Of a stretch of 18,733 nucleotides of DNA, positions 12,803 through 18,733 are shown piece after piece. The stretch's first letter is position 1, and each line of letters begins with the position of its first letter. The position numbers were made by a program, and so were the translations under genes. Source of the DNA: JAGWAC01 sp038046265 (lineage in GTDB: Archaea > Nanobdellota > Nanobdellia > SCGC-AAA011-G17 > JACPIM01); assembly GCA_038046265.1 (NCBI GenBank), contig JBBSWN010000008.1, positions 1 through 18,733 of the forward strand, in the 5' to 3' direction. Under the pieces are notes generated by a model. It was not told where the DNA came from, made no database searches, and saw nothing but the letters and a program-made list of their open reading frames with translations.

Positions 12803-12809
12803 TTTAAAT
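12803..12809 (+). promoter_or_regulatory. TATA box of the repeat-protein gene
   Basis: TTTAAAT lies 24-30 nt upstream of the ATG at 12833, suggesting a leaderless transcript diverging from thyA. Confidence 0.4.
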
Positions 12810-12832
12810 TATTCTTACTATCTCGTGGGGTC

Positions 12833-13480
12833 ATGACAATTGAAGATAAATTTGAAAAAAGAAAACAGGAAGACTTAGCTAAAGATCCAGAATATCAAAA
12901 GCAGGATATTAAAAAAAAAGAAAGTAAAAATCCTAAATTAGAAGCTAAAATCAGAAGAAAGTTGGAAGAAATAGCAAAAAAAATTAATCATCATAGAGGA
13001 CAGATATATGAGTTGCAGAAAGAAGCTTTCATGTACGAAGATCCTTTAGGATATTATAGAAAATTTCATAGTGGAGTTCCTAAAGGAAAATTATGTGATA
13101 TTAATCAAAAATTATATCGTTTACTGAGAGAAAGAGAGATAGTTATCTTTGGAGAAAGAAAATTTTTTGCAAATGATGAAGAAAGAATGGGTTATTATCA
13201 TGCAGTTCATGAAGGCAAAGAAAGAGGGCAATTATTCATAGATGACCCGGTTTTTTATGAAATTTTAAGACGGCATAAATTATTAAGAAATATCCCTCCT
13301 TTTGATGCTGAAGAACCATATCCATTTGAAGCTGATCCTGTTGGTTTTTATCTGAAAAACCTTTCTCATTTAACTAGAGACCAGCTAAAAAAAACACCAG
13401 GTTATAGACCCCTTCATAGAATGCTGGAAAAGATAGGAAAACTAGACATTTGTGCTGAGCCTAAACCAAGAAAAACCTAG
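12833..13480 (+). CDS. Unrecognised protein with three ~36-residue repeats
   Basis: I do not recognise the family of this 215-residue protein. Residues 1-65 are highly charged and probably form a coiled coil (KIRRKLEEIAKKINHHRGQIYELQKE). Then come three degenerate repeats at about 70-104, 115-151 and 168-204. Each has a G-Y/F-Y near its start (DPLGYYRKFH, ERMGYYHAVH, DPVGFYLKNL), then a basic residue and Leu (KGKL, RGQL, RDQL), then a Leu/Arg helix (LYRLLREREIV, FYEILRRHKLL, LHRMLEKIGKL). The look is of a small helical repeat, perhaps nucleic-acid or protein binding. It is the only plus-strand gene in the deoxynucleotide district, and its stop overlaps the end of cobO by a few bases (convergent). 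Confidence 0.65.
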   Translation: MTIEDKFEKRKQEDLAKDPEYQKQDIKKKESKNPKLEAKIRRKLEEIAKKINHHRGQIYELQKEAFMYEDPLGYYRKFHSGVPKGKLCDINQKLYRLLREREIVIFGERKFFANDEERMGYYHAVHEGKERGQLFIDDPVFYEILRRHKLLRNIPPFDAEEPYPFEADPVGFYLKNLSHLTRDQLKKTPGYRPLHRMLEKIGKLDICAEPKPRKT

Positions 13481-14103
13481 TACTCAATACCCCGCCTAGC
13501 GCTAACACCCTTTTCATAATAATGCTTTATTAATTTCATTTCAGTTACTAAATCTGCCATTTCAACAATTTTAGGATCAACATCTCTCCCTGTAATAATT
13601 AGTTCTGTAGTCTTGTTTTTGTTTTTTATTAATTCAATTAATTCATTTACATTTACAAACCCGTATTTCACAGCAACATTAATTTCATCTAAAATAACTA
13701 AGCTATACTCGTCTTTAGCAGTAACTTCTTTTGCCTTGTCAAAAGCTAATCTCACAAATCTTCTCTGTTCTTCATCATTCAAAAAACAATATCTGCATGG
13801 CCCGCATTCAATGTCTTCTCTTACATGGTCAAAAAAATGAACTCCTTCGTCATAACCAATTAATTTTAATTGTTTCTTCTCTTTTATGCATCCTCTTCCA
13901 TATTGCAAAAACTCATTGTTTGGAAGAAAATTTTTTGCACTTATATATTCTCCAGTATAAGCTCCCCCCTTCATGAACTGTATAATAAAAACTTTTAACC
14001 CTTGTCCAATTGCCCTTACAGCTAATCCCATTGCAGCAGAAGTCTTTCCTTTGCCATCTCCTGTGTAAACATGTACAAGTCCTAATTTGTCTCCTGCCAC
14101 CAT
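13477..14103 (-). CDS. cobO: Corrinoid adenosyltransferase, CobO/BtuR type
   Basis: The 208-residue protein carries P-loop GDGKGKTS (15-22), Walker-B-like VILDE (136-140) followed by INVAVKYG, and the closing region ADLVTEMKLIKHYYEKGVSARRGIE (183-207) typical of the CobO/CobA family. The enzyme transfers the adenosyl group of ATP to cobalt of a reduced corrinoid, giving adenosylcobalamin. That is the cofactor of the class II ribonucleotide reductases encoded just upstream on the same strand, a direct functional link. Unusual here is a segment with CGPCRYC (100-106) plus a Cys at 72, which might bind a metal. No other cobalamin biosynthesis gene is visible, which suggests salvage of corrinoids. 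Confidence 0.92.
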   Translation of the reverse strand: MVAGDKLGLVHVYTGDGKGKTSAAMGLAVRAIGQGLKVFIIQFMKGGAYTGEYISAKNFLPNNEFLQYGRGCIKEKKQLKLIGYDEGVHFFDHVREDIECGPCRYCFLNDEEQRRFVRLAFDKAKEVTAKDEYSLVILDEINVAVKYGFVNVNELIELIKNKNKTTELIITGRDVDPKIVEMADLVTEMKLIKHYYEKGVSARRGIEY

Positions 14104-14173
14104 TTTTTATTTCTTTTTTTTAAACTCCAATCAACTTCTTCTCGTTTTTCCCAAAGGCTTTTACTAAAAGGCT
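14104..14173. other. Spacer between nrdJ2 and cobO
   Basis: This 70-bp A/T-rich spacer holds a small inverted repeat (CTTTT-ACT-AAAAG, near 14159-14171) beside the nrdJ2 stop and a TTTAAA at 14119-14124, about 16-21 nt upstream of the cobO start. A weak own promoter for cobO is possible. Confidence 0.3.
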
Positions 14174-17125
14174 TTATTTACTTGGTTCTTTTAAGTTTAT
14201 TACTTGTTCTACCCTGCTTCCATCTCTGTAAATTGTAATTCCTTTGCATCCTAACTCATGAGCTTTAAAATACCCTTTTTCCACATCTTGCAAAGCCGCA
14301 GTAAAAGGAAAATTAATTGTTTTTGAAATTGCATTATCAATGTGTTTCTGGAAAACAGCCTGCATTTTTACATGCCATTCTGGACTGATTTGATGGCTCA
14401 CAACGAAAACCTTTTTAATTTTCTCAGGAATTTCTTCAATATTATCCAATGATCCTTGTTCCACAACAGTTTTAATCATAGTAGGATTGTAAATTCCCTT
14501 TTCCTTTGCCATTTTCTCAAAATGCTTGTTCACGAATGTAATTTGTGTGTTTCCCAAAACATTTCTCATATATCCAATAGCAAAATTAGGTTCAATGCTG
14601 TTGCTTGTTTCAGCTAAAATGCTTATGCTTCCAGAAGGGGCAATTGCAGTGACTGTTGCATTTCTCATAGCTGTTTTCTTGTAAAAAATACTTTTTTTGT
14701 AATTTGGAAAATTCCCCTTTTCCACCCCTAAATTTGAAGACTCTTCTCTTGCTGTTTTTTGTATAAATTTAATTAATTCTTCAGCAGTCTCTAACCCCTT
14801 TTCTGAATTATAAGGAATCTGCAAAGAATACAGTAAGTCAGCAAAACCCATTATTCCCAATCCAATTTTTCTGTTTGCTTTTGTTATTTCATTTATTTTC
14901 TCAATAGGATATTCACAAACATCAATCACATTGTCCAAAAACCTAATTGCTAATTTAATTACTTCTCTTAATTTATCATAATTAATTTCATTGTCCTTTA
15001 CAAACTTTTCTAAATTTATTGATCCTAAAAAAGCAGCTTCATAAGGATACAGTGCCATTTCAGCACAGCTGCTTGTGCAATCTAGTTTTCCAAGTTCAGG
15101 AGTTGGATTTTTCCTGTTAATGCTGTCTAAAAACAATAATCCTGGCTCGCCGTTTTTCCACGCAGTAGAAATTACCATGTCAAATATTTTTCTTGCATTT
15201 AATTTAGAAACAATTTTCTCTGTTAAAGGATCTACTAAATCATAATCATCATTTCTTCTTACAGCATCCAAGAACTTGTCTGTTAACCCAACTGAAATAT
15301 TGAAGTTATTCAAGTAATTCTGGTTCTCTTTAGCTCCAATAAAATCTATGATATCAGGATGATCACAGTTATGGACAAAAATATTTTCTACAGCATAATT
15401 GTGAAACGCAGGTATGGTCATATCATATATGTCCTCATACCCATAAAATTTCACATTTTTTACTTTATGATTGGGCAAGCATTCTAGTGTAATTGCTTTC
15501 TTTCTTAAATTATTCGCTTTTATAATACGATTAATTGTTACAACACTAATTCTTGTTTTCTGAGAAATTTCTTTGGTATTTGTTACGCCGGATCGATATA
15601 AATTTATTATCTCGTTTATTCCCTCTTCAGGATATTTATTCCAAGTAGGTTTATTTCTTCGGGCAAGACTCATTTTTTGTTTCCAAATTCTAACTTTTTC
15701 TTTATCATAAACTTCTTCATATTTTCTTCCTCGTCTTTTATCTGCAATAGCTTCTCTAAATTTATCTAGAATTTCTGAATGTTGTTTTGCATGTTCAGAG
15801 CAAGTTAATACTTGTAAATTCTCTGGATTATTATTTGTTTTATCTTCATCTACGTGATGAACATCTTCATTTTCTGGTTTTTTTATTAAACTAGTTTTAG
15901 GATATCTTCCCAATATCATTTCAGCAACAGCAACATGCTCTAAAATAGCGTTGTCTTTCCCTGTTGCCCCTATCCAAACATATCCTTTGTTATCAATATA
16001 CTTTGTCAAGGCCATTAAGCTATCTGCTCGTTTTAAATCTTTAAGTTCTTTATATTCTCCATTTCTTAACATTATTTTGTGATCAGGCGTTGCAATTAAA
16101 AAATCATCATTATCTAAAGTAAGTTTCCAAACTTCTTTTTTTTCACCAGTTTTATAACTAGTAGCTTTTCTTACTTTTACATTTTTGGATTCTTTATCAT
16201 AACAATAAACATAAGCAGTTTTATTTACTAAATCTTTTATTGGGACTTTTCCTTTAATTGTATTAATAAGAGCATTTCCAGCTAAACATCTAACAATAGC
16301 CATGTTAGCTGATTTTCTATTTCCCCTGCACTTGATTAATTCACTAGCGCTGTTAAAAATGTGCATAAAAGAAACAGGCCCTACAGCTTTGCCGTAATTT
16401 TCAGATGTTCTTGATCCTCTTGGCCTTATTTTGGAAAAATTAAATCCAGTCCCAACAGTTTTCTTCTGTAAAGTTACAGCATGAAGTAAAGCAGTGAAAA
16501 TATCTTCCAGACTGTCTTCAATTGGAATTGCAATTGAGCTTGCTAATGATGTTGACTCAGTTCCTGCATGTGCCAAAATTCTTCCAGAAGGCAGAAACTC
16601 TAAATTTGATATTATTTCATAAAATTTTTTCTCAAGATCTCTTGCATACTGCTCATCTTTGTCATATTTTTTCTCTACATTAGCAATGCATTTTGCAACT
16701 CTTGAAAACATCTGGTTAGGAGTTTCAATTATATTTCCATCATTGTCTTTTAACAAATACTTGGCTTCTGCAATTTTTAAAGATGTAATGCTTAAGTCAG
16801 AATCATCTATTTTTCCAATTAAAGACTGTTTTGCTTCCCTGATTACAGTTCTTTGATATCTGTAAAGAATAAAAGACTTTGCAACTTCTGCCAAGCCTTC
16901 CTTGATTAAGGCTTTTTCAATTAAATCTTGAATATCTTCTACATGAGGAGTTTCTTTTTTGTTAAACTTTTCATCTAATTCCTTTTCAACTATATCAGCT
17001 AATTTCTCCGCCAATGCATGATCTAGCTTGTTTACAGAAGTCATTCCTTTAAATATAGCTTCTACTATCTTGTCTTTGTTAAAAAGAACTATTCTTCCAT
17101 CTCGTTTCCTTACTTTCGTAATCAT
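14174..17125 (-). CDS. Class II-like ribonucleotide reductase paralog with HNH intein and no redox cysteines
   Basis: The precursor has 983 residues; removing the 307-residue intein (280-586) leaves 676. An ATP-cone (KVRKRDGRIVLFNKDKI, 4-20) precedes a reductase barrel: LPSGRILAHAG, TVGTGFNFS, HPDIIDFI, EPGLLFLDS, IGLGIMGFADLL, APSGSIS and GITIYRDGSR. The radical-site Cys 687 and Glu 689 (SSCAE) are present. The two redox cysteines are not: Ser 197 replaces one (LASSIAIP, usually LSACFVLP) and Ala 698 the other (YEAAFLGS, usually YESCNLGS). The C-terminus ends soon after the DGSR motif with no Cys pair. The adjacent upstream reductase keeps its visible counterparts. I start at ATG 17125, which has GGGGG just upstream and a TATA box 33-41 nt away; the ATG at 17179 lies upstream of that box. 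Confidence 0.88.
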   Translation of the reverse strand: MITKVRKRDGRIVLFNKDKIVEAIFKGMTSVNKLDHALAEKLADIVEKELDEKFNKKETPHVEDIQDLIEKALIKEGLAEVAKSFILYRYQRTVIREAKQSLIGKIDDSDLSITSLKIAEAKYLLKDNDGNIIETPNQMFSRVAKCIANVEKKYDKDEQYARDLEKKFYEIISNLEFLPSGRILAHAGTESTSLASSIAIPIEDSLEDIFTALLHAVTLQKKTVGTGFNFSKIRPRGSRTSENYGKAVGPVSFMHIFNSASELIKCRGNRKSANMAIVRCLAGNALINTIKGKVPIKDLVNKTAYVYCYDKESKNVKVRKATSYKTGEKKEVWKLTLDNDDFLIATPDHKIMLRNGEYKELKDLKRADSLMALTKYIDNKGYVWIGATGKDNAILEHVAVAEMILGRYPKTSLIKKPENEDVHHVDEDKTNNNPENLQVLTCSEHAKQHSEILDKFREAIADKRRGRKYEEVYDKEKVRIWKQKMSLARRNKPTWNKYPEEGINEIINLYRSGVTNTKEISQKTRISVVTINRIIKANNLRKKAITLECLPNHKVKNVKFYGYEDIYDMTIPAFHNYAVENIFVHNCDHPDIIDFIGAKENQNYLNNFNISVGLTDKFLDAVRRNDDYDLVDPLTEKIVSKLNARKIFDMVISTAWKNGEPGLLFLDSINRKNPTPELGKLDCTSSCAEMALYPYEAAFLGSINLEKFVKDNEINYDKLREVIKLAIRFLDNVIDVCEYPIEKINEITKANRKIGLGIMGFADLLYSLQIPYNSEKGLETAEELIKFIQKTAREESSNLGVEKGNFPNYKKSIFYKKTAMRNATVTAIAPSGSISILAETSNSIEPNFAIGYMRNVLGNTQITFVNKHFEKMAKEKGIYNPTMIKTVVEQGSLDNIEEIPEKIKKVFVVSHQISPEWHVKMQAVFQKHIDNAISKTINFPFTAALQDVEKGYFKAHELGCKGITIYRDGSRVEQVINLKEPSK
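15368..16288 (-). mobile_element. Intein with HNH endonuclease inside the second reductase
   Basis: This is a 307-residue in-frame insertion. It begins with Cys (CLAGNALINT, block A), has a block B motif ATPDHKIM, and ends NYAVENIFVHN followed by Cys as the +1 residue, the standard Cys-Asn-Cys set for protein splicing. Splicing rejoins MAIVR to CDHPDI, the normal reductase sequence. The central domain is HNH-type, not LAGLIDADG: HHVDEDKTNNNPENLQVLT with SEHAKQH. It is followed by a Lys/Arg-rich stretch and a helix-turn-helix (GVTNTKEISQKTRISVVTIN) probably used for site recognition. All residues needed for splicing and nuclease action seem intact. Confidence 0.9.
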
Positions 17126-17157
17126 AAATCCCCCAAAAAACCTATTTAGTTGATTAA

Positions 17158-17166
17158 CTTTATAAG
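17158..17166 (-). promoter_or_regulatory. TATA box of the second reductase gene
   Basis: CTTATAAAG lies 33-41 nt upstream of ATG 17125 in the 80-bp gap between the two reductase genes. With the GGGGG at 17130-17134 it fits a short-leader transcript. Confidence 0.45.
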
Positions 17167-17205
17167 GTTTCTGATTCATCTGTTTAAAAAAATCAATTTA
17201 AAAAC

Positions 17206-18733
17206 TTATTCACAAGTCTTTACAACCTTGCCGTCTTCTATCTTAATTTCACAAGTGTTCTTGTCAACAGATTTTTCTATAAAGCTAGAAATAATGCTTT
17301 CTCCTGTAGCTAAGTTAAGCTCCTCAATTCTGACAGGATGATTTTCTTTAATAGAATGGTAAGCAGTGCTCAATAATCCATTTTCAAGGGCAAAAACCTC
17401 ATCCCCTTTTAAAACAAGCTCTTCATTATTAGTATAAACTTTAAATGTTTTTTTCTTTACTTCCTGGAATTCAGTTTGTTCTTGAGCAACACTTAAAATA
17501 GGATATCTGGATCCGTCCCTGTAAATTGTTATTCCTTTCAAGCCTTTTTTCCAAGCATCAAAGTAAATGCTTGAAACAGCCTCTGGTTTTATGCTTTCAG
17601 GCAAATTAACTGTGCTTGAAATGCTATGATCAATATATTTTTGGCAAATTCCTTGTATTTCTACTCTTTTCTCTGCATTAATAAAATGAGATGTCCTGAA
17701 AAAGTTTTCAGGCAGAACTTTTCTTAATTCTTCTAAATTAGTTATATCCTGTGCTTTTTCATTCATTTTTTTTAAATCTATAAAAGCCTGTATAGTTGGG
17801 TGAAATACATTATAAAATTTGGAGCTCTCTTCCTTGTTCAAAGTTTCTGATCTTCTTTGATAATATAAGGCAAAAATAGGCTCCATCCCCGAACTAACCC
17901 CAACATAATACTTTTCTTTGTTTTTAAAACCTAAAACAACATTTGATATTGTTCCAGTCGGGGCAATAGTCAAGATAGCAATGTTCCTTATCCCATTTCT
18001 CCTGATTAAATCCTTTACATCTTGGTCAATAGCTTCCTTGAAAAAAGGACATTTTGAATAATTTTCATAGCTAAATAAAGGAGAAGGTTCTTTTTCCAAA
18101 GATAAATTAGATGATGCCTTATAGGCAGTGTTTGCAATAAATTTCATCACCTTTTCTATTATCTCTAAACCCTTGTCTGAATCATATCCAATTCCTAATT
18201 GGTTTAGCATGTCAGCAATGCCCATTACTCCCAAGCCTAGCCTTCTTGTCTCGCTGGTTGCAACTCTCTGCTTTTCTAATGGATTCATGAACATGTTCCA
18301 TGTAATTGTGTTGTCTAAAAATCTTGTGACATTTGTAACACTTTCTTTTAACAATTCCCAGTTGATTTTTGCATTTTCTGTATACCCATCATCAACAAAC
18401 CTGGAAAGATTCATAGCGCTTAAATTGCAAGCCCCCCCGTCTTCAAGCGATATTTCTGCACAGGGATTAGTTGTTATAATTGGTCTTCCAACATAATTAG
18501 AAGGGCTATATTTTGTCATTTTGCTCCAGAAAATTAATCCTGGTTCAGCTGTCTTATAATTAGAAGCAACAAACCTGTCCCACAATTCTTTTGCTTTAAT
18601 TAATCTTTTAATTTCTTTTGTCTGGTCAGAATTAAAGTAAAGTAAAAAATCCCCAGCATAGTGTATTGCTAAATCCTGCCCTCCTAGATGAACAATATAA
18701 TCCCCATAAATATTTCTTAAGTTAGTATTTTGC
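17206..18733 (-). CDS. nrdJ: Class II (B12-dependent) ribonucleotide reductase, C-terminal part
   Basis: The frame runs open from the right edge to TAA at 17206-17208, giving 508 residues, so the N-terminus lies outside the window. Numbered from the edge, the radical site NPCAE holds thiyl Cys 91 and Glu 93, and Cys 102 (GGACNLS) is one of the redox pair. Then come RRLGLGVMGIADML, the phosphate-binding APTGTISNV, SSGMEPIFA and KGITIYRDGSRYP. The C-terminal tail has two cysteines (NTCEIKIEDGK and KTCE), fitting the shuttle that passes electrons from thioredoxin-like donors. The enzyme reduces ribonucleotides to deoxyribonucleotides using adenosylcobalamin and works without oxygen. A second, divergent paralog follows after 80 bp, then the cofactor-making CobO. 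Confidence 0.92.
   Translation of the reverse strand, partial: QNTNLRNIYGDYIVHLGGQDLAIHYAGDFLLYFNSDQTKEIKRLIKAKELWDRFVASNYKTAEPGLIFWSKMTKYSPSNYVGRPIITTNPCAEISLEDGGACNLSAMNLSRFVDDGYTENAKINWELLKESVTNVTRFLDNTITWNMFMNPLEKQRVATSETRRLGLGVMGIADMLNQLGIGYDSDKGLEIIEKVMKFIANTAYKASSNLSLEKEPSPLFSYENYSKCPFFKEAIDQDVKDLIRRNGIRNIAILTIAPTGTISNVVLGFKNKEKYYVGVSSGMEPIFALYYQRRSETLNKEESSKFYNVFHPTIQAFIDLKKMNEKAQDITNLEELRKVLPENFFRTSHFINAEKRVEIQGICQKYIDHSISSTVNLPESIKPEAVSSIYFDAWKKGLKGITIYRDGSRYPILSVAQEQTEFQEVKKKTFKVYTNNEELVLKGDEVFALENGLLSTAYHSIKENHPVRIEELNLATGESIISSFIEKSVDKNTCEIKIEDGKVVKTCE

Noticed and set aside
17126..17179. Upstream ATG for the second reductase
   Set aside because: It lies upstream of the TATA box and adds 18 residues before the ATP-cone; ATG 17125 has a GGGGG ribosome binding site.
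18128..18496. Plus-strand 122-codon frame opposite the reductase
   Set aside because: It is an antisense shadow of the conserved reductase core and has no recognisable domain.

Overview
The window looks like part of a draft genome from a small, AT-rich archaeon, most likely of a DPANN-type lineage (Woesearchaeota/Pacearchaeota-like; this placement is inference). The archaeal markers are ribosomal protein eS17, the chromatin protein Alba, a methanogen-type thymidylate synthase, an archaeal Ogg2 glycosylase, a tRNA interrupted in its D arm, and TATA boxes about 25 nt upstream of start codons, implying many leaderless mRNAs. A 10-base N run at 698-707 marks a scaffold gap.

Layout. 1-1183: tRNA-Val(GAC) and an intron-bearing tRNA-Thr(TGT), both on the minus strand, on either side of an unrecognised protein gene broken by the gap. 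1184-2289: a LAGLIDADG homing-endonuclease gene between two near-identical 22-bp copies of the tRNA-Thr 5' end. 2373-6220 (plus): two tandem adenylate kinases, a winged-helix protein with a possible nuclease-fold C-terminus, a COG1041/Trm-G10-type RNA methyltransferase, eS17 and Alba. 6235-7513: a two-TM RCK channel-like protein diverging from a winged-helix regulator. 7601-8696: a second free-standing LAGLIDADG gene behind a short GC-rich patch.

8697-18733 is mostly minus strand and is a deoxynucleotide supply and DNA base-repair district. In transcription order it holds a class II (B12-dependent) ribonucleotide reductase running off the right edge, a second class II-like reductase paralog carrying an HNH intein, a CobO-type cobalamin adenosyltransferase that could make the reductase cofactor, thymidylate synthase, dCTP deaminase, a HAD 5'-nucleotidase, an Ogg2-type 8-oxoguanine glycosylase and an endonuclease III homolog. 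The last four form a tight operon with ATGA overlaps. One plus-strand gene inside this district (12833-13480) encodes an unrecognised protein with three repeats.

The most striking points are: (1) the second reductase keeps the thiyl-radical Cys and its Glu but lacks both internal redox cysteines and any C-terminal Cys pair, while its neighbour keeps those that can be seen; (2) the homing-endonuclease element is bracketed by duplicated tRNA-Thr 5' halves, each with a plausible TATA box; (3) several family members have lost hallmark residues: endonuclease III without its iron-sulfur cysteines, an ion channel without GYG, and an adenylate kinase with an altered P-loop edge.
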